Assembly: GCA_934725105.1 (NCBI GenBank)
Contig: CAKVBD010000002.1
Span: 41,654 to 105,653, forward strand
Length of the DNA: 64,000 nt
Direction: 5' to 3'
From: an uncultured Bulleidia sp.
GTDB lineage: Bacteria; Bacillota_I; Bacilli_A; Erysipelotrichales; Erysipelotrichaceae
The notes beneath the pieces were generated by a model, which saw only the letters and a list, made by a program, of their open reading frames with translations, searched no databases and was not told the DNA's origin. How positions within the stretch are numbered: position 1 is the first letter of the stretch; every line of letters starts with the position of its first letter. Of the stretch, positions 27,677 to 36,461 are shown one piece after another. The translations under genes and the position numbers were made by a program.

Positions 27677-27725
27677 GGGAATCCTCTTATTTTCTGTGAA
27701 TAGTAATATAGGAGGATTTTTTATG
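27677..27725 (+). repeat. Hairpin leader repeat, copy 2, with sequestered ribosome site
   Basis: Identical to copy 1 except for one T fewer. Here the AGGAGG in the 3' arm is the Shine-Dalgarno of the gene at 27723, so the same hairpin looks like a terminator and would also hide the ribosome site. Confidence 0.75.
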
Positions 27726-27896
27726 AGTAATGAAAAAATTGAAGAATATTTTTCTAGTTTAAAGACAGAAGTGAAAGAGAAAGTGGATTTTGAAGAAAAG
27801 CTGAATGCATTGTTGAAGAAAGATGTGAAGTATCATCCTCAGCAACTATACTTTGATTTTTGTCAAATGGAAATTTGTGAAAATATGAAAATCTGA
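27723..27896 (+). CDS. Small hypothetical protein, 57 aa
   Basis: A 57-residue acidic/basic soluble protein (starts MSNEKIEEYFSSLKTEVKEK; ends in a segment with two cysteines). I chose the ATG at 27723 because AGGAGG lies 7 bases upstream; a longer frame from 27537 runs through the repeat and has no ribosome site. No family recognised. The ribosome site is buried in a terminator-like hairpin, so expression may depend on unfolding or read-through. A strong terminator follows immediately. Confidence 0.6.
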   Translation: MSNEKIEEYFSSLKTEVKEKVDFEEKLNALLKKDVKYHPQQLYFDFCQMEICENMKI

Positions 27897-27925
27897 AAGT
27901 CCCTAATTCTAGGGACTTTCTTCAA
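27895..27925 (+). terminator. Terminator of the 57-aa gene
   Basis: GAAAGTCCCT and AGGGACTTTC, a perfect 10-bp stem around AATTCT; only a short mixed T tract follows. Confidence 0.75.
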
Positions 27926-28040
27926 TTTGTATGAAACAAATTAAATTGTGAACAAAATAACTAATGAAAACGACAGAAATCTTGAGTGTTTTGGTTGAAA
28001 TCATATCCAAAAAACAGTATTCTTTTGAAGGATAAAACAA

Positions 28041-28060
28041 ATAGTTGGAAATCCAACTAT
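28041..28060. promoter_or_regulatory. Inverted repeat upstream of nrdD
   Basis: ATAGTTGGA-AA-TCCAACTAT is a perfect 9-bp inverted repeat 26 bases before the nrdD start. It could be an operator or an mRNA hairpin. I cannot match it with confidence to the NrdR box. Confidence 0.4.
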
Positions 28061-28085
28061 CTGTAATTCTTGGAAGAGGGCAATC

Positions 28086-30284
28086 ATGAACGTAATTAAA
28101 AGAAGTGGAGAAGAAGTATCTTTTGATGCGGATAAGATACTTTTAGCAATAGAAAAAGCAAATCAGGCTACACAGGAAAACAGACAGATTTCAGAAGACA
28201 AGATTACTGAAATCACAAATCGCGTCATTCAAAAGTGTAATGAGATTGCACGTAGTATTTCTGTAGAAGAAATTCAGGATCTTGTTGAAAATGAATTGAT
28301 GGCAGAAGGTGCATACACAGTAGCACATAACTATATTACATATCGTTATGAAAGAGCACTTGTTCGTAAAGCAAACACAACAGATAAGAAAATTCTTTCT
28401 TTGCTGGGCCGTAATAACGAAGAAGCTATGCAGGAAAATTCTAACAAGAATCCAACTGTAAACTCAACACAGCGTGACTATATGGCTGGTGAAGTTTCTA
28501 AGGATATTACAAGAAGATTTTTGCTTCCTAAGGAAATCTGGGATGCACATGAAAAGGGAATCATTCATTTCCATGATTCTGACTATTTTGCTCAGCCAAT
28601 GTATAACTGTTGTTTAGTGAATCTAGAAGATATGCTGCAAAATGGAACAGTAATTTCAGGTACACATATTGATAAACCACATAGCTTTGCAACTGCATGC
28701 AATATCGCAACACAGATCATTGCACAGGTAGCTTCTAACCAGTATGGTGGTCAGACAATCACACTATCTCATCTTGCACCATTCGTAGATATTTCTAGAC
28801 AGAAATATAGAAAGTCTGTAAAGGCTGAAATGGAAGCGGCAGGTGTAGAAATTAGTGAAGAAAAGATCAATACGATTGCTGAAGAAAGAGTGAAGCGTGA
28901 AGTTACAACTGGTGTACAGACAATTCAGTATCAGATCATTACATTGATGACAACAAATGGACAGGCTCCTTTCGTTACTGTATTTATGTATCTGGATGAA
29001 GTTGCTGAAGGTCAGACAAGAGATGATCTTGCTTTGATTATTGAAGAAATGTTGAAGCAAAGAATGCAGGGGGTTAAGAATGAAAAGGGTGTCTACATCA
29101 CACCAGCATTCCCTAAACTCATTTATTGCTTAGATGAAGACAATATTTATAACGATTCTAAATATTATTACTTAACAAAACTTGCTGCTGAATGTACAGC
29201 GAAGAGAATGGTTCCTGACTATATTTCTGCTAAGATCATGAGAGAATTGAAGGGTGATGTATATCCATGTATGGGATGTCGTTCCTTCCTTACACCTGAC
29301 CGTTTTACTGAAAATGGATGGGAAAACAATGAACATGCGTTGAATTCATCTTCTAAACATAAGTATTATGGTAGATTTAATCAGGGAGTTGTAACAATCA
29401 ACCTTGTTGATGTTGCCTGCTCTTCTAAAAAGGATATGAACGCATTCTGGAAGATTTTTGATGAAAGACTTGATCTTTGCTATAAGGCATTGATGATTCG
29501 CCATGAACGTTTGAAGGGTACACCTAGTGATGTTGCGCCTATTCTATGGCAGTATGGTGCAATTGCTAGACTGGAAAAGGGTGAGACAATTGATAAGCTG
29601 CTGTTTAATGGCTATTCAACAATTTCTCTTGGCTATGGTGGATTGGCTGAATGTGTTCGCTATATGACAGGTTTATCTCATACAACACCAGAAGGTGAAA
29701 AGTTTGGGCTAGCTGTTATGAAACATTTGAATGATGCTTGTGCAAAGTGGAAACAGCAGACAAATATTGATTTCTCAGTGTATGGAACACCAATGGAATC
29801 TACAACATATAAGTTTGCAAAGTGCCTGCAGGAAAGATTTGGTATCATCAAAGGCGTTACAGATAAGAACTATATTACAAACTCTTATCACATCCACGTA
29901 ACAGAAGAAATCAATGCATTTGATAAATTGACAGAGGAAAGCAAGTTCCAGGAATTATCTCCTGGTGGTGCAATTTCCTATGTTGAAGTTCCAAACATGC
30001 AGAACAACGTACAGGCTGTACTACAGTTAATGAAACATATCTACAATACAATTATGTATGCTGAATTGAATACAAAGAGTGATTATTGTCAGGTATGTGG
30101 ATATACAGGCGAAATTCAGATCATGGAAGATGAAAATAAGAAGTTGATCTGGAAGTGCCCAAATTGTGGCAATACGGATCAGAATAAGATGAACGTTGCT
30201 AGAAGAACATGCGGGTACATCGGTACACAGTTCTGGAATCAAGGTAGAACACAAGAAATCAAAGAACGTGTATTACATCTATGA
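28086..30284 (+). CDS. nrdD: Anaerobic (class III) ribonucleoside-triphosphate reductase
   Basis: It makes deoxyribonucleotides without oxygen. In 732 residues: an ATP-cone domain (1-~95), the radical barrel (from SKDITRRFLLPKEI, with PFVDISRQKY and TNGQAPFVTVF), a zinc site (CQVCGYTG and CPNCG) and the glycyl loop RTCGYIGTQFW with Gly710. The start has GGAAGAGGG 6 bases upstream. Its activase NrdG is not adjacent but 14 kb away at 44495, with the island 30.3-38.1 kb between. The last ~60 bases recur, degraded, at 38135. Confidence 0.96.
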   Translation: MNVIKRSGEEVSFDADKILLAIEKANQATQENRQISEDKITEITNRVIQKCNEIARSISVEEIQDLVENELMAEGAYTVAHNYITYRYERALVRKANTTDKKILSLLGRNNEEAMQENSNKNPTVNSTQRDYMAGEVSKDITRRFLLPKEIWDAHEKGIIHFHDSDYFAQPMYNCCLVNLEDMLQNGTVISGTHIDKPHSFATACNIATQIIAQVASNQYGGQTITLSHLAPFVDISRQKYRKSVKAEMEAAGVEISEEKINTIAEERVKREVTTGVQTIQYQIITLMTTNGQAPFVTVFMYLDEVAEGQTRDDLALIIEEMLKQRMQGVKNEKGVYITPAFPKLIYCLDEDNIYNDSKYYYLTKLAAECTAKRMVPDYISAKIMRELKGDVYPCMGCRSFLTPDRFTENGWENNEHALNSSSKHKYYGRFNQGVVTINLVDVACSSKKDMNAFWKIFDERLDLCYKALMIRHERLKGTPSDVAPILWQYGAIARLEKGETIDKLLFNGYSTISLGYGGLAECVRYMTGLSHTTPEGEKFGLAVMKHLNDACAKWKQQTNIDFSVYGTPMESTTYKFAKCLQERFGIIKGVTDKNYITNSYHIHVTEEINAFDKLTEESKFQELSPGGAISYVEVPNMQNNVQAVLQLMKHIYNTIMYAELNTKSDYCQVCGYTGEIQIMEDENKKLIWKCPNCGNTDQNKMNVARRTCGYIGTQFWNQGRTQEIKERVLHL

Positions 30285-30350
30285 TTTGTTGATGCAAAAG
30301 TCAAAAATTTGAAATTCTGAAAACTGGAAAAACTCAAATAACAGTGTAAA

Positions 30351-30415
30351 AGAATGAAATACTATTATCTATCATTATCTTTTTAATGGTAGATAATGGG
30401 CTTCATTCTTTTTTT
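30351..30415 (+). terminator. Terminator of nrdD
   Basis: A long hairpin: AGAATGAA pairs with TTCATTCT, and inside it TTATCTATCATTA pairs with AATGGTAGATAA. A run of nine T follows. Confidence 0.85.
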
Positions 30416-30436
30416 GCTAAAAGAGCGAGATATTGC

Positions 30437-30454
30437 ATATATATATATATATAT
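30437..30454. repeat. (AT)9 dinucleotide tract
   Basis: Nine uninterrupted AT units in the promoter region of the large surface-protein gene, about 75 bases before its ribosome site. Such tracts can slip and vary in length. Confidence 0.7.
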
Positions 30455-30540
30455 AATAAATGCAAATCACAAATAAAACACATACTAGTTGTAATGAGGA
30501 AAAATTGTTTTCTCGTTCGTGTATAGGGGAGGAAAAAATT

Positions 30541-33500
30541 GTGAAAGATACTGTAAGAAAGACTACAACAGGATTACTCGCTTTAGGAACTATTGCTTCT
30601 ACTGTACCAGCAACTGCCATCAATGCGGCAGCTGTGTCACAGGACGATCTCAACAAGGCACAGGCAGCTGTAAACAGCGCTGCTGACGCCGTTACTGCAG
30701 CTCAGAAGGAACTGTCTGAAATCCAGACATACTACAGCTCTCTTCAGGCAGAACTGAACAGTGCACAGGCTGAACTCGATGCCGCCAATGCAGACCTTCA
30801 GTACAAGAAGGACAACAACATGTCCGAAGAAGAAATCGCAGCTGCGGAAGCAGTCGCTGCAGAAAAGCAGAATATCGTTTCTGAAAAGGCAGCTGCTGTA
30901 AACACTGCGAAATCTCAGCTTGACGCCGCCGCAGCTTCACTTGCTGAAGCACAGACAGCACTTGCAAACGCACAGGCAGTTTACAGTAATGCACTTTCTG
31001 CATTCAGGACAGCCCAGGAACAGGAAAAGGCTGCGGAAGAAGCTCAGAAGAAGGCAGAAGCCGAAGCACAGGCAAAGGCAGAGCAGGCAAAGAAAGACGC
31101 CGAATCCGCAAAGAACGAAACAGCCAGGGCAGACAAGGAAGCCGCTGACGCCTTCGACAAGACAAAGGCTGATGCAGAAGCTGACGCAGACGCAGCACAG
31201 GGCAGAGAAGATTCCGCAAAGAACAATGCAGACAGCGCGCAGAACGGTGTCAACAGTGCACAGAGCGAAGCCGACAAAGCAAAAGCTGATGTCGAAAATG
31301 TAAAGAATACAAACGGCAATGTGACTGCCGACAATGTTCAGAACGCAACTGACAGCAGAGACTCTTCCCAGTCTGCGTATGATGAAGCAAAGAAAAACAC
31401 TTCAGACGCACAGAACGGCGTAAACGACAAGACTTCCGCAAAGAACGATGCAGAATCCGCAAAGAACGGTGCAGAAAATGCAATGAATTCCGCAAAGAAC
31501 GATGTCGATGCAGCACAGGGAACTGTTGACTCTGCAAAGACAGAAGAAACTGCGAAGAAGACAGCCCTTGACAAGGCAGAAGCTGATGCGTCAACAGGAA
31601 ATCCTGAATACGAAGCCCGCAGGGAAGCAGTCGCTGAAGCAGGAAAGAACCTCGAAGCCGCAGGCGCCGAAAAGGATGCCGCAGTAAAAGTACAGGACCA
31701 GGCAGCCAAGAATCTTGATACAGCTCAGATTGCAAAGGATGAATCTGAAAAGAAGCTTGACGAAGCAAACAAGGCTCTCGATGTGGCAAACAAGGATGTC
31801 GAAAACGCTGAAAAGGCTCTTGAAACAGTAAAGTCAGATGCTGTGCAGGCAAACACAAATCTGGACGACGCAAAGAAGGCTGAGCAGGCAGCACAGAAGG
31901 CTCTCGACAGCGCGACACAGGTACAGAAGGATGCTGAACAGGCAAGAGACGCAGCAAAGACAGCTGACGACCAGGCAAAGACGGATGTCGAAAATGCCGA
32001 ACAGGCAGTCGAAGACGCAAAGGCTGCTCTTGAAAAGGCACGTTCTCAGGAAACAGCGAGTGCGCTTGGATTCTTTGAATCTCTCGGAACACAGGATGCG
32101 CAGGACGCAGCGGAACTGTTAAAATATTTTTCCAATATTGACAATTACCAGAACATCAAGAAATATGATCCTAACGGCGTGACAGTTCTCGGCGGTGAAA
32201 AGGATGCTACAAATCTTGACTTCATGCTGAAGGCAATCCAGATGATGCGTATCGGTAATGAAAAACGTGCCGAAGCAGGTTCCAGTCCTCTTAGCGGAAA
32301 AGATCTTTCTGAATTGAAAGTCAGCGTTGTCATGTGGGCGCAGGCGATGGCGTACGCAAACATGGAAGCATACACTGGCAATCACTGGAGCCCTGATACT
32401 GATTGTGCAGTCAAGATCTGGACTTCTGAAAACCTTGCCAATGGCCTAATCGATCACGCATACGAAGGCTGGTACGACGAAGAAAAAGAACTCTACGACT
32501 TCGTAAAGAAATACCTTGCTGATAATCCTGGCAAAACTGAAGATGACGCTAAAGCCGCAGCAAAAGAGGCTGGAATTGTCTCTCATTCTGGCTACAGCTA
32601 CGGACATTACACAACACTTCTCAACAGCGGTGCCACAGCAACCGGATTCGGTTATTCCATGAACAATAGAAGAGGTGCCGCAACTCAACAGTTTGGCAGC
32701 AGCTATTACACTGTTGACGATGGATCAATGTACGGGGAAGGGAGAGAGGCTCACCTCTACACTCTTGACGAAATGGAAGCACTTCTCACAGGCTACAAGA
32801 ACTCCATCGATGCGAAGATCACTGAAGCTCAGGAAAATCTTGACAAAAAGCAGAAAGAACTCAAAGCTCTCATGGCAAAGAAGGAAACAACTGCTGCTCA
32901 GCTCAAGGCAGCCATTGACGCAGTAACGAAAGCTGCAGCAAGGGTTACAGAAGCCAAGAGTGACCTCGGCGAAAAGACTGCCAGCCGTGAAAGACTTGAA
33001 GCCATTGCCAGTGAAGCAAATGCCAAGATCGCTGCACAGGAAACTGCTGTCAGCAGCAAGAAGACAGAAGCTTCAAAGAAGGCTGACGCCGTTAAGGATG
33101 CACAGGCTGACGTGGACGCCAGGGATAGAGCTATCACTGCAGCACAGTCCGCACTTGATGCGGCATCTGCAAACGTCAAGGCAAAGGAAATGTCTGTAGA
33201 AAAAGCCAAGGCTGATCTCAAGACAGCTCAAGACAGTCTTGACGAGTTGAACGCAGGCGTAGCTGAAGCAAGAAGAGCATACGAAGACGCTGTTGCTGCA
33301 AGAGAAAATGCAGAAGCTGTACTCGCTGAAAAGAAGAACACATATTCTGACAAGTCAGACGAATACAAAGCAGCACTTGAAAGCTACAACACAGCCTGCT
33401 CCGAACTCACAGAAGCCGAAAACAGACTGACTGAAATGCAGAACAGAGAAGCTGATGCAAAAGCTGACCTTGATGCAAAACAGGCTGCTCTTAACAAGGT

Positions 33501-34425
33501 TTCTGAACAGTACAGCAACATTCTTGCCGCTGAAAAAGAAGCAGAAGAAAAAGTACAGGCCCTTGAAAATGCTAAGGCTGAACTCGAAAGCGCTCAGGAT
33601 GTATATGAAAAGGCCAAGGCTGAAACTGCTTCTGCAAAGGACAAGCTTGAAAGAGCCCGTCGTCTCAACTACAGTGGTGCTGATACAGAAGACATTACAG
33701 ACGAAGACTTCACCCTATTAAACAGCTACCTAAATGCTTTGAGAAAAGCAAAGGATGCTGAAAAGGAAGCTCAGAAGGCTTACGAAGACGCTGAAAAGGC
33801 ATACGAAGACACAGTGGCCAATGTTGGGGAAGGCTCACCACTCTTCGCTGCAAAGAAGGCTGTCGAAGAAGCAAAGAAGGCTTTAGATGACGCCAGGGCT
33901 GCAATGGATGAAACAGCACAGAACGCTGACGCCGCGAAGGATCTTGTAGACAGACTCACATCCGCCTACGAAGAAGCTGTTGCCGACTACGACAAGGCTT
34001 GCGAAGAACTCGAGGCTGCAAAGAAGAACGTCGGCAAGAACTACGACAAGGAAATTAAAGACATCGAGGCAACGCTTCCTGCACTCTCCCAGAAAGTCTC
34101 TGACTTGAAGGCAGACATGGACGATACCAAGAAGGTTCTCGAACAGAAGTCAGAATTGCTCAAGAAGGCGCAGGATTCCAAGACGCTGGCTGAAACAGAT
34201 CTTAAGAACCTCACAATTGAATACAGCAGAAACCAGGAAGGTGCAACAACTCAGACATCTGTCAAGAACGATTCCAAGACAGACAAGAAGAGCTCCAAGG
34301 TTGCCAACACTGCTGATGATTCAAGCGTGAATGCGTATGCTCTCACAGGAACTCTCGCACTTGCAGGCGCACTTGTATGTTGCAGACTTCGTAAGAGAAG
34401 AAGAGAAACAGAAGCTAAAGCATAA
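30541..34425 (+). CDS. Large surface protein: coiled coil - CAP domain - coiled coil
   Basis: A 1294-residue exported protein. The GTG at 30541 has AGGGGAGG 7 bases upstream and opens a signal peptide (GLLALGTIASTVPATAINAAA). Residues ~40-520 and ~755-1230 are Ala/Lys/Glu/Asp-rich coiled coils with repeated SAKN(D/G)AE-type units. Between them, ~530-755, is a CAP/SCP domain (VVMWAQAMAYANM, WTSENLA, AYEGWYDEEK, GHYTTLLNSG). The end is VANTAD, a membrane helix and RKRRRETEAK, like a sortase signal but with VANTAD in place of LPxTG. The codons are far richer in G and C than those of neighbours, indicating transfer. Confidence 0.85.
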   Translation: MKDTVRKTTTGLLALGTIASTVPATAINAAAVSQDDLNKAQAAVNSAADAVTAAQKELSEIQTYYSSLQAELNSAQAELDAANADLQYKKDNNMSEEEIAAAEAVAAEKQNIVSEKAAAVNTAKSQLDAAAASLAEAQTALANAQAVYSNALSAFRTAQEQEKAAEEAQKKAEAEAQAKAEQAKKDAESAKNETARADKEAADAFDKTKADAEADADAAQGREDSAKNNADSAQNGVNSAQSEADKAKADVENVKNTNGNVTADNVQNATDSRDSSQSAYDEAKKNTSDAQNGVNDKTSAKNDAESAKNGAENAMNSAKNDVDAAQGTVDSAKTEETAKKTALDKAEADASTGNPEYEARREAVAEAGKNLEAAGAEKDAAVKVQDQAAKNLDTAQIAKDESEKKLDEANKALDVANKDVENAEKALETVKSDAVQANTNLDDAKKAEQAAQKALDSATQVQKDAEQARDAAKTADDQAKTDVENAEQAVEDAKAALEKARSQETASALGFFESLGTQDAQDAAELLKYFSNIDNYQNIKKYDPNGVTVLGGEKDATNLDFMLKAIQMMRIGNEKRAEAGSSPLSGKDLSELKVSVVMWAQAMAYANMEAYTGNHWSPDTDCAVKIWTSENLANGLIDHAYEGWYDEEKELYDFVKKYLADNPGKTEDDAKAAAKEAGIVSHSGYSYGHYTTLLNSGATATGFGYSMNNRRGAATQQFGSSYYTVDDGSMYGEGREAHLYTLDEMEALLTGYKNSIDAKITEAQENLDKKQKELKALMAKKETTAAQLKAAIDAVTKAAARVTEAKSDLGEKTASRERLEAIASEANAKIAAQETAVSSKKTEASKKADAVKDAQADVDARDRAITAAQSALDAASANVKAKEMSVEKAKADLKTAQDSLDELNAGVAEARRAYEDAVAARENAEAVLAEKKNTYSDKSDEYKAALESYNTACSELTEAENRLTEMQNREADAKADLDAKQAALNKVSEQYSNILAAEKEAEEKVQALENAKAELESAQDVYEKAKAETASAKDKLERARRLNYSGADTEDITDEDFTLLNSYLNALRKAKDAEKEAQKAYEDAEKAYEDTVANVGEGSPLFAAKKAVEEAKKALDDARAAMDETAQNADAAKDLVDRLTSAYEEAVADYDKACEELEAAKKNVGKNYDKEIKDIEATLPALSQKVSDLKADMDDTKKVLEQKSELLKKAQDSKTLAETDLKNLTIEYSRNQEGATTQTSVKNDSKTDKKSSKVANTADDSSVNAYALTGTLALAGALVCCRLRKRRRETEAKA

Positions 34426-34448
34426 TTTAATTAATGATTCTGTAAACG

Positions 34449-34482
34449 AAAAAAACCTCATCGCTATGATGAGGTTTTTTTC
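34449..34482 (+). terminator. Terminator of the surface-protein gene
   Basis: AACCTCAT and ATGAGGTT around CGCT, preceded by A and followed by T runs. The ~120 bases after it (34483-34604) hold nothing I can name. Confidence 0.85.
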
Positions 34483-34604
34483 GCGTCGTTTAATTGTAAT
34501 ATATACGACGTGCCTTGTATCAAGCTAAATGTGATTGTATTTAAAGGATATGAAAAATATAATGCTTCATTTTGCTGCAATATTGAAGCGCAAATCACTA
34601 TACA

Positions 34605-35489
34605 AAGGCTGATGGATTATTCGTAGGCTTGCTTGTTGGTATCTTAACAACATTGCTCTATGTTAAACTCGTTGATTCAGGTAAGTTGAAGATTTCTCTT
34701 CCTGACTCTGTTCCACCAAACGTATCACAGTCATTTGCAGTATTGTTCCCAACAATCATCACAATTCTTTGTGTATCTATCGTTGGCTATATCTGTTCTA
34801 TGTTTGGTTTAACAATGTTTGATGTCATCAAGACAATTATGGCACCAGTTGAAAAGATTATGACGGGTCTTCCTGGCTATGTTACTGTTGTATTAATTAT
34901 GCAGTTGTTATGGTGGTTCGGTATCCATGGTCCAAACGTAATGGGGGCTGTTACAGGACCATTCATGACAAAGATGATGGCGCAGAACCTCGAACTTTAC
35001 CAGGCAGGTGAAGGTATCACAGCTTTTGGTGTATTCTATACAGCTGGATCTAAGTATTCAATTATTGCTAACCCATTCGCTTCTGGATGGTTTGGCCCAA
35101 CAGGTTCTGGTATCACAATGGGCTTGATCATTGCTATCATGCTTTTCTCTAAGAGAGATGACTTCAAGGCTATCGCTAAGTTAGCTATTCCTTGTGGATT
35201 ATTTAACATCAACGAACCAATTATCTTCGGTATCCCAATGGTTATAAACGCTATGCTCGCTGTACCATTCTTTTTAACTCCAGTTGCTTGTGTATGCTGT
35301 GGTTACTTAGTACAGTATTTAGGACTCTGTCCATTGTTCGTTATCGCCGTTCTATAGACAACTCCAATTGGTTTATTTGGTTTCTTAGCATCTTCAAGAA
35401 ATATCATGGGTGCAATCCGTCAGGTAGTCATTATCTTAGGTGTATCAACATTGATTTACACACCATTCGTTATTGCTTCCAACCGTTAG
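34605..35489 (+). pseudogene. Truncated PTS sugar permease EIIC (lactose/cellobiose type)
   Basis: The frame encodes the C-terminal part of a PTS EIIC: ADGLFVGLLVGILTTLLYVKL, LLWWFGIHGPNVMGAV, then FNINEPIIFGIPMVINA, the conserved GINEP-like substrate motif. The N-terminal ~150 residues are missing and the similarity begins abruptly near 34605 with no ribosome site or start. An in-frame TAG at 35355 interrupts it; the frame continues TTPIGLFGFLASS to a second stop at 35487. No other PTS parts are nearby. It is a relic, with host-like composition unlike the preceding surface gene. Confidence 0.85.
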
Positions 35490-35516
35490 ATAGAAGAAGC
35501 ATAAGATTGAATCTTT

Positions 35517-35550
35517 GCAAAGAATCAGAGTTTATCTCTGGTTCTTTTTA
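35517..35550 (+). terminator. Terminator after the PTS relic
   Basis: AGAATCAGAG and CTCTGGTTCT pair over 10 bp with a TTTAT loop region and trailing T run. Confidence 0.75.
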
Positions 35551-35559
35551 CTTATGGAT

Positions 35560-35575
35560 ATCAAATATATTTGAT
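35560..35575. promoter_or_regulatory. Palindromic operator 1, overlapping a -35 box
   Basis: ATCAAATATATTTGAT is a perfect 16-bp palindrome. It overlaps TTGATA (35571), the -35 of the promoter for the gene at 35648. Confidence 0.65.
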
Positions 35576-35598
35576 AATTATTGAGATCGTACTATACT
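35571..35598 (+). promoter_or_regulatory. Promoter of the membrane-protein/XRE operon
   Basis: TTGATA, 16-base spacer, TATACT at 35593. Palindromes lie at the -35 and just downstream of the start point. Confidence 0.65.
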
Positions 35599-35613
35599 GT
35601 AATTGAAAGATGC

Positions 35614-35629
35614 GTCAAGTATATTTGAC
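35614..35629. promoter_or_regulatory. Palindromic operator 2
   Basis: GTCAAGTATATTTGAC shares the core TCAARTATATTTGA with operator 1, 54 bases downstream. Two copies of one palindrome suggest cooperative binding by a dimeric repressor, most simply the XRE protein at 37896. Confidence 0.65.
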
Positions 35630-35647
35630 ATCTTAAAGGAGGATCTT

Positions 35648-36145
35648 ATGGATTATACATTCTTAATATCAATGTTTATTTTACTTGCGATTCCGCTATT
35701 CAATATTATCCTATACAAAGAAAAAGAGGACTATGGTGGCTATGATGAACGACAAGAAATTGTCAGAGGAAAAGCTTTCAAATATGGATTTTTGACAATG
35801 GTTTCTGTTGAAGGGATTATGTTACTGAATGCGCAAACAGATGGAATCTCAATTGAATGTAATCTTTTAATGATGGCTGGTATTCTGATCGGTGTACTTG
35901 TTGTGGTGTTGTATTGTATCTGGAACGATGCATACTGGCAATTGAAGCAAAAACCAATGCCATTTGTTTGCATGCTTGGGGCAATTGCTCTATGTAACAT
36001 GTTTAATGCAAGAGGAAAAACAATTGTTGCAAATGGAATTGTTACGTGGGATGGTAGTAGTCCAATATTCATGGCTGTTTTCTTTTCAATCATTCTAATC
36101 AATGTTATCATCAAGATGTATATCGATAAGAAAAAAGATCAGTAA
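35648..36145 (+). CDS. Four-helix membrane protein (DUF2178-like)
   Basis: A 165-residue integral membrane protein with about four helices and the motif YDERQEIVRGKAFKYGF between helices 1 and 2, which resembles small DUF2178/DUF6442-type proteins that are usually paired with a short XRE regulator. Start chosen at 35648 with AAAGGAGG 5 bases upstream. Here the expected XRE gene lies 1.75 kb away because an IscB element sits directly after this stop codon. Function unknown. Confidence 0.75.
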   Translation: MDYTFLISMFILLAIPLFNIILYKEKEDYGGYDERQEIVRGKAFKYGFLTMVSVEGIMLLNAQTDGISIECNLLMMAGILIGVLVVVLYCIWNDAYWQLKQKPMPFVCMLGAIALCNMFNARGKTIVANGIVTWDGSSPIFMAVFFSIILINVIIKMYIDKKKDQ

Positions 36146-36461
36146 CGTCAACTACCCCGACTTTGATTCTAACGAATCTAGAAGTCGGAGCTTGTAGAAG
36201 TACAAGCTCGGTTGATAAGCCTCAGTTCAGCGTAGCTGAACTACGTTATTCAGGAATATACAGGTACCAGTGGATGCTTCACAAGTTCGCTGCTCTACGG
36301 TACGGTATTAAACATTGCTGAGGGTAGGCAAAGTGTGCCGTACATACAAACCCTGATCTAACATTGGCGAAGTGAACTACCCGCATAGCGGAGAAGCTGC
36401 CACAAGGCAGAAGGTGTAGACCTGTCCGAAAGGACGAAACTCAGAGAAAGGAGGCATCCAT
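36146..36461 (+). ncRNA. Omega RNA (HEARO RNA) guiding IscB
   Basis: The 316 bases before iscB hold a dense set of stems: GTCAAC (36147) with GTTGAT (36211); CCGACTT (36157) with AAGTCGG (36182), enclosing GATTC/GAATC; GAGCTTGTA (36188) with TACAAGCTC (36201); CAGTTCAGC with GCTGAAC near 36223; and GTCC-GAAA-GGAC near 36425. This position and fold match the HEARO/omega RNA class. In IscB systems the guide is the ~16 bases just 5' of the scaffold, here 36130-36145, the end of the preceding gene. Confidence 0.85.

Noticed and set aside
27537..27722. Longer start for the small gene at 27723
   Set aside because: The extension crosses the duplicated hairpin and has no ribosome site, while AGGAGG sits at the right distance from 27723.
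31200..31510. CRISPR-like spaced repeats of TCCGCAAAGAAC
   Set aside because: Spacing is irregular and in frame; these are codons for the SAKN units of the coiled coil.
31250..32092. 280-codon open frame on the minus strand inside the surface-protein gene
   Set aside because: It is a shadow of the Ala/Lys/Glu-rich repeats; its product is low-complexity Arg/Leu/His/Ser with no ribosome site. Other long frames on both strands across 30.7-33.9 kb have the same cause.
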